DNA of 64,000 bases from Haliea alexandrii (lineage in GTDB: Bacteria; Pseudomonadota; Gammaproteobacteria; Pseudomonadales; Halieaceae): the NCBI RefSeq assembly GCF_003719295.1, contig NZ_RFLW01000001.1:992001-1056000 (forward strand). Reading direction: 5' to 3'. Under the pieces are notes generated by a model. The model saw nothing but the letters and a program-made list of their open reading frames with translations, searched no databases and was not told where the DNA came from. The position numbers were made by a program, and so were the translations under genes. Below are positions 37,071-46,769 of the stretch, in pieces; the stretch's first letter is position 1; the number at the start of each line of letters is the position of its first letter.

Positions 37071-38498
37071 TCAGGAAGCCGTTTTTCTGCGCCGGGCGCT
37101 GGTTCCGCTACTTTTCTTGCGTGGAATTTCGAAGCGCTGACGCCGCTCCCACAGGCACTTGCGGCTGATGCCCAGTTTTTGCGCGAGTTCGGTCTCGCTC
37201 ATGGAGTCCTGGTGCTCGAGCACAAAGCGCTGGAAGTAGTCCTCCAGTGACAGATCCTCGGCGGGATCCGAGGTGATGTGACGTGGCGCCTGATAGGCGG
37301 TCTGCAGGGCCGGACCGGCGTGGCCGCGAATCCGGTTTACATTGACCAGTTCCAGGTCGATGCCCAGGGCCTCGTTGTCGATTTCCGTGTCTTCGGAAAG
37401 CACCACCGCGCGCTCGATGGCGTGCTCGAGTTCGCGCACGTTGCCAGGCCACTGGTAGGTGGTAATAGCCTGAATAGCGCGCGGTGACAGTGTCATGCTG
37501 CCTTTGCCCAGGCGTTCGGACTGCACTTCCAGCATGCGTTCCGCGAGCTGCAGAATGTCCTTGCCTCGTTCGCGCAATGCGGGTAACTGCAGCCTCAGCA
37601 CATTGATGCGGTAGTAGAGGTCCTGGCGGAACAGACCTTCTGCGGACAGCGCGTGCAGGTTGCGGTGGGTGGCACAGATCAAGCGCACGTTGACTTTGCG
37701 CGAGTGTACCGAGCCTATCCGGCGAATTTCCCCTTCCTGAATGAAGCGCAGCAATCGGGCTTGCGCTTCCATCGGCAGTTCCCCGATTTCGTCCAGAAAC
37801 AGGGTGCCGCCATCTGCGGCCTCAATCAGGCCCATGCGGCTGGCGTTGGCGCCGGTAAAGGCGCCTTTCTCGTACCCGAACAGCTCGGACTCGATAAGGG
37901 TATCGGGGATGGCTGCACAGTTGACGCAGATGAGGGTCTTGTCCGCGCGTTGGCTGTGCTGGTGCACACTGCGCGCCACCAGTTCCTTGCCGGTACCGGT
38001 TTCGCCCTGCACCAGTACCGTGGAGTCAGTGGGGGCAACTTTGCGGATATGCTCGGACAGCGTGACCATCGCCGGGCAGTTGCCGATGATGCCGGTCACC
38101 GGCGAGCCAGTGGCCGGGGCCTGTGGAGCGGCATCGCCGCGGCGCGCCGGGTGGTCGGCGATGATACGTTCGACAGCGGCGACCATGTCACTGTGGTCAA
38201 AGGGCTTGGCGATATAGTCCACCGCACCCATGCGCATGGAATCCACCGCCGAGCGCAGGCTGGCATAGCTGGTCATGATGAGCACCGGCACGTCGCCCGC
38301 TTTCTTGATCAGGTCGGTCCCGGGAGCGCCGGGCAGGCGCAGGTCCGAGATGATCAGGTCGAAATCGGTGAGCGTGTGCTTGGACTCTGCCTCCTGCACG
38401 GAGGCGGCTTCGGCAATACCATAACCGTTGCGTTCCAACAGGCGCCGCAGCGCGGTGCGGATAACCGATTCGTCTTCTACCACCAGTATCTGTTGCAT
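37071..38498 (-). CDS. cbrB: Sigma-54-dependent response regulator CbrB
   Basis: Response regulator of the CbrAB carbon/nitrogen-balance system, 475 residues. It has a receiver domain with phospho-acceptor Asp52 (IISDLRLPG), then an AAA+ sigma-54 interaction domain with Walker A GETGTGKE, the GAFTGA loop (ELFGYEKGAFTGAN) and Walker B GGTLFLDEIGE. A Fis-type helix-turn-helix lies near the C-terminus (SETELAQKLGISRKCLWERRQRF). AGGAGGTAACAACGC precedes the ATG. It is separated from cbrA by 96 bp on the same strand, and the CrcZ-like RNA is directly downstream. Confidence 0.93.
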   Translation of the reverse strand: MQQILVVEDESVIRTALRRLLERNGYGIAEAASVQEAESKHTLTDFDLIISDLRLPGAPGTDLIKKAGDVPVLIMTSYASLRSAVDSMRMGAVDYIAKPFDHSDMVAAVERIIADHPARRGDAAPQAPATGSPVTGIIGNCPAMVTLSEHIRKVAPTDSTVLVQGETGTGKELVARSVHQHSQRADKTLICVNCAAIPDTLIESELFGYEKGAFTGANASRMGLIEAADGGTLFLDEIGELPMEAQARLLRFIQEGEIRRIGSVHSRKVNVRLICATHRNLHALSAEGLFRQDLYYRINVLRLQLPALRERGKDILQLAERMLEVQSERLGKGSMTLSPRAIQAITTYQWPGNVRELEHAIERAVVLSEDTEIDNEALGIDLELVNVNRIRGHAGPALQTAYQAPRHITSDPAEDLSLEDYFQRFVLEHQDSMSETELAQKLGISRKCLWERRQRFEIPRKKSSGTSARRRKTAS

Positions 38499-38594
38499 GC
38501 GTTGTTACCTCCTGAACGCAAGCTACACAACATACCCTTGCCGCTCCGGTTTTTCCAGTCGGTTCAGGTGCTTGAGTTGTCACTTGCGGTTACA

Positions 38595-41564
38595 TCAGAG
38601 CCCCGTGAGGTAGTGCCCGCGGGGCAATTGCAGGGTGAATCGTGTTCCCGGTTGCTCGGCCGGGCCCACCGGGCTCTGGATGTGCACGGAGCCCTGCATG
38701 TCATCCATGATGCTGTAAACCAGGGCCAGACCCAGGCCCGTGCCTTCACCGGGCTCCTTGGTGGTGAAAAAGGGCTCGAAAACCTGGGTTTGCAGTGCCG
38801 GCGGGATGCCGCTGCCCTGGTCTTCAACCTCAATGGATACGCGCTGGTGGTCCACTGAGGCGCTCACCGTAACCTGTGCGTTCGCGTTGCTCGCGTCACG
38901 CGCATTACCCAACAGGTTGACGAAGACCTGCAACAGCCGCTGGGCGTCGGCGTGCACCAGCAGCTCGCGGTCGCAGTGGTTCTCGAAGTGCAGCGGCCGC
39001 GCCTGGTGGTCCAGTTGCAGCAGGTGAATGGCTTCATCGACGCAATCGGCCAGGTTGCACGGCTCCAGGTGCACGTCACCGGCGCCTGAGCCCACGTGCG
39101 AGAAATTCACCAGGGAGTCGACGATGCGGCTGATCCGGTCGGTCTGCCTGAGGATATCCTGCGCTGCGCTGCGCACCTCTGCGGGGTCATCTTCGTAGGC
39201 GAGATTCTGCGCCAGGCAGGCGATGCCCGTTACGGGGTTGCCGATTTCATGCGCCACGCCGGCAGCGAGACGGCCGATTGAAGCGAGACGCTCACTGTGC
39301 AGCAGCTCCTGCTCCAGGCGCTCGTAGTCGGAAATATCCTCAATCAACACCAGTTGGTCACCGCCGGGAGTGCCCCCGGCGCTGGCTTTGTGCAGGCTTA
39401 TCCAGCGGGTGGTGTCGTCGTCCAGCACCACCTCCCGTTTCAGCACGGTGTCCTCACCCTCGCCGAGAAACTGTGTGATTACCACGCCCCAGGGTGCCGG
39501 CAGGGAGTCCAGCAGCGAGCCGAGTACGGCGCTTGAAGGAATGCCGGTGATGCTCTGCATACTGCGGTTCCAAAGCAGCAGTTCCCGGTCCGGTGCCAGA
39601 GAGCAGACACCGATGGGCAGGTTGTCCAGGGTTTGCCGGTAGTGCAGGCGCAGGTTGTCCAGCTCAGCAGCCAGCCCTGTGAATTGTCCGCCCGCGCGGT
39701 CCAGCCGGCGCTCGATCAGGAACAGGTCTTCACTGCTGCCGCCGGGGTTGTTGTCGAACGGAATACAGCGGCTGATAATCGAGTGGGCAACCGCCGGTCC
39801 CAGCAGGCCGGACAGGTTGGCCTCGAGGCGGCTGCGCAGCCGACGCAGGGCGTAGGGCCTGGATTCGTTGTGATCGAATTGCAGCTCGCGCAGCGCGCGG
39901 GAGACCTCGAGTTGCGCGGTGGCCTCGCCCAGCGCAAGCGCGAGCTGCTCGGTGAACGCCTGTGCGCTGCGCAGGGTGAGGGTGCGCCTTGGCGATCGAC
40001 TCAGCACATCCATGGAGCAGATCTCCGCTGCCACGCGCTCTTCTTCCGAGGGCTCACTCAGCAGTGATACAACAATGAACAGCGCAAGGTTCACCGTCAG
40101 TGCGGCGAGGCTGGCCGCTGCCCAGGCGGTGTCGTTGCCCGCGAACCAGCGTCCGGCCAGATCGGCCATCCAGGTGGGCTGGTCAATGCCGAGCACGGGT
40201 AGCAGCAGCAGGATGCACCACAGTAGCAGGCCGCCTGCGAGGCCGCTGACCAGGCCCTTGCGGTTGGCCCGCGCCCAATACGGTGTGGCCACAATACCCG
40301 GCAGGAATTGCAGCGTACCGGAAAATGCCACCAGCCCCAGTTGCGCCAGGCTGTGCTTGCCATTGACGGTCACGAAGAATCCGTAGCCGGCGAGAATCAG
40401 CAGGGCAATCAGCGAGCGCCGCAACCACTTGAGCTGGTCGTACAGTGATTGGTCAGTGCGCAGCTGCAGCAGTTGGCGCGGCAGAATGAGATGGTTTAAA
40501 CACATGTTCGCCAGTGCCAGCGTGGCCACGATAATCGCGGTGCTCGCGGCAGACAGCCCCGCGACAAAGGCGAGCGCGGCGAAACCGGGGGATTGCAGGC
40601 CGATGCCGATGGCGAGCCCGGTGTACGCCGCGGGCAGGTCGTGTGACAGCCGCATGCCGGCCCAGGCCAGCGGCAGCACTGGCAGGGCCAATAACAGTAA
40701 ATACAGTGGCAGGCCCCAGCTGGCGGCGCGCAGGTCCTGCGATTCCTTGTTCTCGGCAAACGCCATGTGGAACAGATGTGGCATGCATACGGCTCCGGCG
40801 AAGAATACCAGCAGCAAGACCCGCGCGGCATCACCCCCAACGGGCTGTTCAATCACGGCCTGGGCCGCCGGGGTTGCCGCAAGCCAGGCATCAAGGCCGG
40901 CAAAGCCTCCAAAAACCTCGCTGACCGCAATAGCCATCATGAGTAGCAGGGCTGCCAGTTTGACCAGCGATTCAAAGGCCACCGCAGTGACCAGACCGAT
41001 ATTGCGGCGCTGTGAATTCAGGTTCCGGGTGCCGAACAGGATGGCGAAGATAATGATGATTACGCAAAACAACAGCGCCAGTATGTCCTGGCGTTGCGCT
41101 GCGGGCATCACCCTGTCATGGGCCCCCGCGAGTATGTGGATGCTGTCTGCAACCGCCTGGATCTGGAGTGCCAGCAGGGGCATGAGGGTCAGGCACATGG
41201 CCAGGGTGACGGCGCCGCCGACGCGGTGACTGCGAAAACGAAAGGTCAACACATCGGCGAGTGAAGCCAGCTGGTACACCCGACACAGGCGCAGCAGCGG
41301 CAGCAGGAGCAGGGTGGCCATGAGGAACATGAGAACCACGCCGGTATAGTAGAGCAGGAAGCCGTAGCCAAAACGATAGGCGAGTTCGAAAATGGCGTTG
41401 CTGGCAATGGCACAGGCGATGACCGCCAGCGACAGGACATAGGTCGCCGGGTGGTGGGTAATGGCACGTGGCAGGGTGCCGCGGTCGGCCAGGTGCGCCA
41501 CCAGGAACAGCACCATGAGGTAGCCGACAATCGCCAGCAGGATCTCCGGCAGACTAAAGCTCAT
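38595..41564 (-). CDS. cbrA: Sensor histidine kinase CbrA with Na+/solute symporter domain
   Basis: A 989-residue hybrid of transporter and kinase (P. aeruginosa CbrA 983). The first about 510 residues form a 12-13-helix SLC5/SSS-type membrane domain. A linker (STAC-like, about 515-640) is followed by a PAS domain (about 655-760, TLDNLPIGVCSLAPDRELLLWNR). The HisKA domain has phospho-His about residue 772 (AAGVAHEIGNPVTGIA), and the ATPase domain has N-box VNLLGNARDA, DQGSGIP and GEGTGLGL. The start ATG 41564 lies inside the end of the small upstream gene, so translation is coupled. It controls CbrB and thus carbon-source hierarchy. Confidence 0.93.
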   Translation of the reverse strand: MSFSLPEILLAIVGYLMVLFLVAHLADRGTLPRAITHHPATYVLSLAVIACAIASNAIFELAYRFGYGFLLYYTGVVLMFLMATLLLLPLLRLCRVYQLASLADVLTFRFRSHRVGGAVTLAMCLTLMPLLALQIQAVADSIHILAGAHDRVMPAAQRQDILALLFCVIIIIFAILFGTRNLNSQRRNIGLVTAVAFESLVKLAALLLMMAIAVSEVFGGFAGLDAWLAATPAAQAVIEQPVGGDAARVLLLVFFAGAVCMPHLFHMAFAENKESQDLRAASWGLPLYLLLLALPVLPLAWAGMRLSHDLPAAYTGLAIGIGLQSPGFAALAFVAGLSAASTAIIVATLALANMCLNHLILPRQLLQLRTDQSLYDQLKWLRRSLIALLILAGYGFFVTVNGKHSLAQLGLVAFSGTLQFLPGIVATPYWARANRKGLVSGLAGGLLLWCILLLLPVLGIDQPTWMADLAGRWFAGNDTAWAAASLAALTVNLALFIVVSLLSEPSEEERVAAEICSMDVLSRSPRRTLTLRSAQAFTEQLALALGEATAQLEVSRALRELQFDHNESRPYALRRLRSRLEANLSGLLGPAVAHSIISRCIPFDNNPGGSSEDLFLIERRLDRAGGQFTGLAAELDNLRLHYRQTLDNLPIGVCSLAPDRELLLWNRSMQSITGIPSSAVLGSLLDSLPAPWGVVITQFLGEGEDTVLKREVVLDDDTTRWISLHKASAGGTPGGDQLVLIEDISDYERLEQELLHSERLASIGRLAAGVAHEIGNPVTGIACLAQNLAYEDDPAEVRSAAQDILRQTDRISRIVDSLVNFSHVGSGAGDVHLEPCNLADCVDEAIHLLQLDHQARPLHFENHCDRELLVHADAQRLLQVFVNLLGNARDASNANAQVTVSASVDHQRVSIEVEDQGSGIPPALQTQVFEPFFTTKEPGEGTGLGLALVYSIMDDMQGSVHIQSPVGPAEQPGTRFTLQLPRGHYLTGL

Positions 41565-41730
41565 CGGTGTGACGACGGAACTGGTTGGACCACGCAGCAA
41601 AAATCGCTGCGATCCAGAGGACAAAGGGGCGATACCAGCCGCCGTCTGCTGCCCACAGCCATTCGTCTATGGCGGGCAGGAAAATGAAGGCCAACGCCAT
41701 GAGCAGGAGCAGCGCGCGGTTGATGTACAT
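41554..41730 (-). CDS. Small membrane protein coupled to cbrA (CbrX-like)
   Basis: A 58-residue protein with two hydrophobic segments (about 5-20, ALLLLMALAFIFLPAIDEW, and 30-46, FVLWIAAIFAAWSNQF) and a charged tail RRHTDEL. Its last 11 bases overlap the start of cbrA. Pseudomonas has a comparable tiny gene between gluQ and cbrA that is translationally coupled to cbrA. The start ATG 41730 is chosen because the frame upstream overlaps the predicted promoter. Function unknown; it may assist CbrA expression or membrane assembly. Confidence 0.78.
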   Translation of the reverse strand: MYINRALLLLMALAFIFLPAIDEWLWAADGGWYRPFVLWIAAIFAAWSNQFRRHTDEL

Positions 41731-41761
41731 GTTTTTGGGCCTGTCTTCGCCGTGGTCATGG

Positions 41762-41790
41762 ATACTACGCAAGCCCCGGCGCACGGTAAA
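41762..41790 (-). promoter_or_regulatory. Sigma-70 type promoter for cbrX-cbrA(-cbrB)
   Basis: On the minus strand TTTACC (41790-41785), a 17-bp spacer and TAGTAT (41767-41762). Transcription would begin near 41755, 25 bases before the small ORF's ATG. Confidence 0.5.
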
Positions 41791-41821
41791 GCGCGCGACA
41801 TTGCGCTGGCGCCACTGGCAG

Positions 41822-42742
41822 TCAGAAGGAGGCCGGCCCCGCCACGGCGGGCTGTGCGGGTACTGCGGCGGGTGCCCAGTGTTCCAGGGCGAAGGCCAGT
41901 ATGGCGTTTGCGGTATTCGCGGTTACAGGCGGTGGCGTTTGCCCGAGAGCGGCGAGTGCAGCGCGCAGGTTGCGCTCGGGCGTGTTCGGGTCGATTGCTG
42001 GCGCCAGGTTCTGTTTACTCAACTTCTGGCCACCGGCATCCGTCAGTACGGGCAGGTGTGCGTAGCGCGGGGTGGGGTGACCGAGCAGCTGTTGCAGCAG
42101 GTGTTGCCGGGGTGTGGAGTCCAGCAGGTCCGCACCGCGCACCACGTCGGTGATTGCCTGCGCTGCATCATCCACCACCACGGCGAGCTGATAGGCGTAG
42201 AGCCCGTCCTTGCGCCGGACCACGAAGTTGCCCAGCGTTGCGCCCAGCGGCCAGTGCTGTGGCCCCTGCCAGGTATCGTGCCAGCGGGTGGTGAAGGACG
42301 GTGGCACCGAGACTCGCAGCGCACGGGGCCGAGGGGGTGTCGTGTCACGCCAATCCCCCTCACGGCAGCCCTGCTGATGGCAGCCCCGCACACATTCACC
42401 CAGCGGGCCCTGTTGCTGGCGGCTGCAGGCACAGGCGAACAGGTGGCCCCGGGCGTCGAGCTCGGAGAGCGCGCCATCGTAGGCCGCGCCGCGCAGGCTT
42501 TGCCACAGCACCGCTTCATCCCAGCGCAGCCCGTGTTGCTGCAGGCAGTGCAGAATGGCGTCAGCGGCGCCGGCCTGTTCTCGCGGTGGGTCAATGTCTT
42601 CCATGCGCAGTAGCCAGCTGCCCCCGGCATGGCGCGCTTCCAGCCAGCTGGTCAGGGCGGCGAGCAGTGATCCAAGGTGCAGTGGGCCGGTTGGCGAGGG
42701 GGCAAAGCGGCCGCGGTAGGCGCTGTGGCCAGCGGTGGTCAT
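41822..42742 (-). CDS. gluQ: Glutamyl-Q tRNA(Asp) synthetase
   Basis: Attaches glutamate to queuosine 34 of tRNA-Asp. The product is 306 residues, a catalytic-core paralogue of GluRS without an anticodon-binding domain. Motifs: YRGRFAPSPTGPLHLGSL (HIGH-type), a zinc site in CACSRQQQGPLGECVRGC, RGADLLDSTPRQ and KLSKQN in place of KMSKS. It lies between dksA and the cbr genes as in Pseudomonas. Confidence 0.94.
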   Translation of the reverse strand: MTTAGHSAYRGRFAPSPTGPLHLGSLLAALTSWLEARHAGGSWLLRMEDIDPPREQAGAADAILHCLQQHGLRWDEAVLWQSLRGAAYDGALSELDARGHLFACACSRQQQGPLGECVRGCHQQGCREGDWRDTTPPRPRALRVSVPPSFTTRWHDTWQGPQHWPLGATLGNFVVRRKDGLYAYQLAVVVDDAAQAITDVVRGADLLDSTPRQHLLQQLLGHPTPRYAHLPVLTDAGGQKLSKQNLAPAIDPNTPERNLRAALAALGQTPPPVTANTANAILAFALEHWAPAAVPAQPAVAGPASF

Positions 42743-42820
42743 GCTATCCGGTGTGGCTCAGTACAGACGATCGCGACTGACCTGCGTGCAGCAGGCCAGC
42801 GGCAATGGTCGCACCCGGTG

Positions 42821-43294
42821 TTAGCCCTTTTCCTGTTTTTCCTTGATTTCATCAAGGGTCTTGCAGTCGATGCACAGGGTAGCGGTGGGGCGGGCTTCAA
42901 GTCGCTTGATGCCAATGTCCACGCCGCAGGCATCACAGAAACCGTAGTCGTCCTGGTTGATGCGCTCAATCGTGCTGTCTATCTTCTTGATCAGTTTGCG
43001 CTCGCGGTCCCGTGTGCGCAGTTCCAGGCTGAATTCTTCTTCCTGTGTGGCGCGGTCGGCGGGGTCGGGGAAATTGGCCGCCTCGTCTTTCATGTGGGTA
43101 ACGGTGCGATCCACTTCCTGCATCAATTCTGATTTCCAGTTGAGCAGAATGGCGCGAAAGTGCTCCCGCTGGTTTTCGCTCATGTACTCTTCGCCGCGCT
43201 TCGGCTTGTAGGGCTCGAAGTTCTTGAACTCAGTGCTCGCTGAGGTACTCGCGCTGGCTGCTTTTGCCGGCGCTTTCTTTGCTGCTTTGGGCAT
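42821..43294 (-). CDS. dksA: RNA polymerase-binding transcription factor DksA
   Basis: Secondary-channel factor that works with ppGpp to repress rRNA and activate amino-acid promoters. The product is 157 residues. The coiled-coil tip has FPDPADRATQEEE with the DxxDxA signature, and the zinc finger is CDACGVDIGIKRLEARPT...CIDC. The ATG 43294 start gives a Lys/Ala-rich N-terminal extension (PKAAKKAPAKAASAS) before the conserved YKPKRGEEYMS. It is first in the minus-strand block dksA-gluQ-cbrXAB. Confidence 0.95.
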   Translation of the reverse strand: MPKAAKKAPAKAASASTSASTEFKNFEPYKPKRGEEYMSENQREHFRAILLNWKSELMQEVDRTVTHMKDEAANFPDPADRATQEEEFSLELRTRDRERKLIKKIDSTIERINQDDYGFCDACGVDIGIKRLEARPTATLCIDCKTLDEIKEKQEKG

Positions 43295-43514
43295 GGCTGG
43301 GTCCCCATACGGATCGGGTGGTTCGAAAACCCACCGGAGTGGGTGCGTCGGCGACGGGCGCCGGCGATTGAGCGCCGAGAAACTACCAGATATCGCCCGG
43401 CTTCGCCACAAAATTCGCAGCTGTGGTGCACGTCCGCTTGTGCGGGCTATCGGGAGCTAACACCGTGTGCCCGGCATTGATAGAATGCGGGTCTTTGCCC
43501 GTTCAGGGGGAACC

Positions 43515-44690
43515 ATGACAACGCACGCAGGGGAATTCCGCTTCGCGGACCGCATCGCTGATATCGAGCCATTTCGCGTAGTTGAAGTGCTGACACGGGC
43601 GACTGAGCTCGCGGCGGCAGGACGCGATATTGTGCACCTGTCTGCCGGGGCGCCGGACTTTGTTACGGCAGCGCCCATTGTGGAAGCCGGTCGTCAGGCG
43701 CTTGCCGATGGGCACACCCATTACTCGCCGGCGTGTGGCTTGCCGGCCTTGCGTGAAGCCCTGTCTGCGCATTACGCGCAGGTCTATGGTCTGGATATTG
43801 CGCCGCGCCGGATTATTGTGACACCCGGTGCCTCGGGTGCGCTGTTGCTGCTCAGCGCGCTGCTGCTCAACCCGGGCGAAGGTATGCTGCTGACCGACCC
43901 CGGTTATCCATGCAACCGGCATTTCATGCGTCTGGTTGAGGGGCGCGGGCAACTGGTGCCCGTGGATGCGAGTACCCGCTATCAACTCACGGGCGCACTG
44001 GCGACCGCTCACTGGCGTGAGAACACTGTCGGCGCGATGGTTGCTTCGCCCGCCAACCCAACCGGAACCGCCCTCTCCCTGGCTGAGTTGGCCGACCTGT
44101 CAGCGGCCGTGCGTGCACGCCGCGGCCACCTGATTGTGGACGAGATCTACCACGGCCTCGGTTACGACGGTCCCACTCGCTCGGTGCTGGAAGTGGACCC
44201 GGAGGCCTTCGTGGTCAACAGTTTTTCCAAATACTTCGGCATGACCGGTTGGCGGCTGGGGTGGTTGGTGGCGCCAGAGGCCGCCGTGCCCGGCCTGGAG
44301 AAGCTGGCCCAGAACCTGTTCATCTCCATGTCCACCATGGGTCAGCACGCGGCCCTGGCCTGCTTCAAGCCCGGTACCCGTGACATTCTCGAAGAGCGGC
44401 GCGACATTTTCCGCCAGCGGCGCGACTTCCTGCTGCCGGAACTGGAAAGCCTGGGCCTGACGATTCCCTGCAGACCGGACGGTGCCTTCTATATCTACGC
44501 CGATGCAGCCCGTTTTACCGACGATAGCGAGGCCTTTTGCTGGCGCCTGCTGGAAGAACATGGCGTTGCCCTCACGCCGGGCGTCGACTTTGGCCACGTG
44601 CGGGCCCGCGAGCACATCCGCTTTTCTTACGCCACCAGTATGGAACGTCTGGAAGAAGCGGTCAGCCGGCTGTCCCGGGTGCTGGCGTAG
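43515..44690 (+). CDS. PLP-dependent aminotransferase, class I/II
   Basis: A 391-residue fold-type I aminotransferase. The PLP-binding lysine lies in NSFSKYFGMTGWRLGW; the cofactor contacts SPANPTGT and VDEIYHGLGYDG and the C-terminal substrate arginine region HIRFSYATS are visible. ATG 43515 follows AGGGGGA. The gene next to dksA in Pseudomonas is also an aminotransferase of this type. Its stop shares one base with the sfsA start. The amino-acid substrate is not predictable. Confidence 0.88.
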   Translation: MTTHAGEFRFADRIADIEPFRVVEVLTRATELAAAGRDIVHLSAGAPDFVTAAPIVEAGRQALADGHTHYSPACGLPALREALSAHYAQVYGLDIAPRRIIVTPGASGALLLLSALLLNPGEGMLLTDPGYPCNRHFMRLVEGRGQLVPVDASTRYQLTGALATAHWRENTVGAMVASPANPTGTALSLAELADLSAAVRARRGHLIVDEIYHGLGYDGPTRSVLEVDPEAFVVNSFSKYFGMTGWRLGWLVAPEAAVPGLEKLAQNLFISMSTMGQHAALACFKPGTRDILEERRDIFRQRRDFLLPELESLGLTIPCRPDGAFYIYADAARFTDDSEAFCWRLLEEHGVALTPGVDFGHVRAREHIRFSYATSMERLEEAVSRLSRVLA

Positions 44691-45397
44691 TGGAGTTTGC
44701 CCCGCTGTTGGAGGGTCGCCTGATACGCCGCTACAAGCGCTTCCTGGCGGATGTGGCAATGCCTTCGGGCGAAACACTGACTGTGCACTGCCCCAACACG
44801 GGCGCCATGACTGGCTGTGCCGAGCCGGGCGCCCGTGTGTGGCTGTCGCAATCGGCCAATGGCAAACGCAAGTACCCACATACCTGGGAGCTGGTGGAGA
44901 CCTCCCGTGGTCTTGCCTGTATTCACTCGGCGCTGGCCAACCGGGTAGTGAAACAAGCCGTGCAGGCGCAACGTATACCCGGGTTGGAAGGCTATCCCGA
45001 AATCGCCACGGAGGTGGCCTACGCGGGCGGCAGCCGGGCTGACCTGCTGCTTAGCGGGCCTGCCGGGCGGGTGTACATCGAAGTGAAGTCGGTGACACTG
45101 TGTGTTGATGGCGGTCAGGGCCTGTTCCCCGATGCGGTGAGCGAGCGCGGGCGCAAACACCTGGCAGCGCTGCGTGAGGTGCTCGATGCGGGCACGCGCA
45201 GCGTGCTGCTGTTTTGCGTATTCCACCGTGGCATTGGGCGGGTCAGCAGCGCCGGTGGCATCGATCCGGCGTACCGGGAGGCATTGCGCGAGGCGCAGGC
45301 GGCGGGTGTGGAGGTGCTGGCCTGGGGCGCAGAGATCACGCCGCAAGGGCTTACGCTCGCGCACCCGCTGCCGTTTTCACTCGATCCGCAGGTGTAA
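44690..45397 (+). CDS. sfsA: SfsA family protein (sugar fermentation stimulation protein)
   Basis: 235 residues (E. coli 234). Family stretches: RLIRRYKRFLADV, HCPNTGAMTGCAEPGARV, WLSQSANGKRKYPHTWELVE and the nuclease-like VYIEVKSVTL, which recalls PD-(D/E)xK folds. Start GTG 44690 overlaps the aminotransferase stop (TAGTG). The biochemical role is unsettled; E. coli SfsA was linked to maltose metabolism genes. Confidence 0.93.
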   Translation: MEFAPLLEGRLIRRYKRFLADVAMPSGETLTVHCPNTGAMTGCAEPGARVWLSQSANGKRKYPHTWELVETSRGLACIHSALANRVVKQAVQAQRIPGLEGYPEIATEVAYAGGSRADLLLSGPAGRVYIEVKSVTLCVDGGQGLFPDAVSERGRKHLAALREVLDAGTRSVLLFCVFHRGIGRVSSAGGIDPAYREALREAQAAGVEVLAWGAEITPQGLTLAHPLPFSLDPQV

Positions 45398-45402
45398 CCA
45401 TC

Positions 45403-46098
45403 ATGCTGACTATTGCCCAGCTTACCGGCCGCGACGACCGTCACCTTGTGCCCTGCGCCGGTCCTCACCGCCTGCAGGCGGATGCGGCGGCCGCGTTCGA
45501 ACGGTTGCAGTCCGATGCCCGCGAGGCGGGCTTTGAGCTCGCGATTGCCAGCAGCCATCGTTCCTACGAGCGCCAGCGCATTATCTGGAATGGCAAGGCC
45601 TGCGGCCAGCGCGCCGTGCACGATGATGCCGGGGCGCCGGTGGATCTGCTGGCGCTGCCGCCTGCCGCCCGCGTGCACGCCATTCTGCGTTTCTCCGCGC
45701 TGCCGGGCACGTCGCGTCATCATTGGGGTACAGACCTCGATATCTATGATGCGGCGGCAGTGCCGGCGGACTACGCGGTGCAATTAACCCCTGCGGAAGT
45801 GGCGCCGGGAGGGCCTTTTGATGCTTTGCATCGCTGGCTGGACGAGCGCATGGCAGTGCACGCCTCGCAGGGCTTTTTTCGTCCTTATGCACGCGATTGC
45901 GGCGGTGTGGCGCCGGAGCGTTGGCACCTGAGTTATGCGCCGCTCTCGCGTGAGCTGGCCGGACGAGTGACCGCTCGGGCTCTGGAAGAATGCTGGGATT
46001 GCGATCGCGAGCCACTGGTGTTGCGCGCGGAGGTTGAGGCCGAGCTGCCGGCACTGCTGGCGCGCTACGTGGCCGTTGCGGACAACTGGTGCGGGTAA
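45403..46098 (+). CDS. M15-family peptidase, VanY-type D-alanyl-D-alanine carboxypeptidase
   Basis: A 231-residue metallopeptidase. The zinc motif is SRHHWGTDLDIYD (His-x6-Asp), with the third ligand in ERWHLSYAPL; SSHRSYERQRIIWNGK is the other family signature. No signal peptide is obvious from ATG 45403, so the location is uncertain. It begins five bases after sfsA, completing a three-gene unit. Confidence 0.86.
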   Translation: MLTIAQLTGRDDRHLVPCAGPHRLQADAAAAFERLQSDAREAGFELAIASSHRSYERQRIIWNGKACGQRAVHDDAGAPVDLLALPPAARVHAILRFSALPGTSRHHWGTDLDIYDAAAVPADYAVQLTPAEVAPGGPFDALHRWLDERMAVHASQGFFRPYARDCGGVAPERWHLSYAPLSRELAGRVTARALEECWDCDREPLVLRAEVEAELPALLARYVAVADNWCG

Positions 46099-46167
46099 GA
46101 ATGCGGTGTTACGCCAGGGAAAAGACCGGGGCACGGCAGTGGCCGACCCCGGGAGTGTACAGCGGAC

Positions 46168-46713
46168 TCAGCGGTCGATCTGGCTGGTTTCGTCGAAGTT
46201 GCGTACGGCGTCCACAATGGCTTTGCGCGCCTCATCGGAGGTGCCCCAGCCGTCAATTTTCACCCATTTGCCCTGTTCCAGATCTTTGTAGTGTTCGAAG
46301 AAATGCTGGATTTGCTGGATCAGCAGCGGCGGCAGGTCGGTGGCTTCCTTGACGTCCTTGTAGGCCTTGCTCAGTTTGTCGGTCGGCACGGCGATCAGCT
46401 TGGCGTCGCCGCCGGCTTCATCCGACATGTGCAGGATACCCACTGGGCGGCAGGGTATGACGCAGCCGCTGATGACTGTGTGCGGCGTGTGCACCAGCAC
46501 GTCCAGCGGGTCGCCGTCGTCGGCCAGCGTGTTGGGAATGTAGCCGTAGTTGCAGGGGTAGAACATCGCCGCCGTCATGAAGCGGTCGACCATGATCGCG
46601 CCGCTGTCGTGATCGACCTCGTACTTGACCGGGTCTGAGTGTGCGGGAACTTCGATAATGACATTGATTTCATCGGGAATGTTCTTCCCGGCGGGCACGA
46701 GGTGCAGGCTCAT
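46168..46713 (-). CDS. ppa: Inorganic pyrophosphatase
   Basis: Hydrolyses pyrophosphate to drive biosynthesis. The product is 181 residues, family I. Active-site stretches: [27 protein letters not shown] and [10 protein letters not shown] with the metal aspartates, plus KLIAVP. It lies 56 bp downstream of a PPi-dependent phosphofructokinase on the same strand, a noteworthy pairing since both consume PPi. Confidence 0.96.
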   Translation of the reverse strand: MSLHLVPAGKNIPDEINVIIEVPAHSDPVKYEVDHDSGAIMVDRFMTAAMFYPCNYGYIPNTLADDGDPLDVLVHTPHTVISGCVIPCRPVGILHMSDEAGGDAKLIAVPTDKLSKAYKDVKEATDLPPLLIQQIQHFFEHYKDLEQGKWVKIDGWGTSDEARKAIVDAVRNFDETSQIDR

Positions 46714-46769
46714 GGGCGTTCCTGTTGTGAGTGGTTGCTAAATGGGCAGCGGAGTATAACAGGCTGTGG

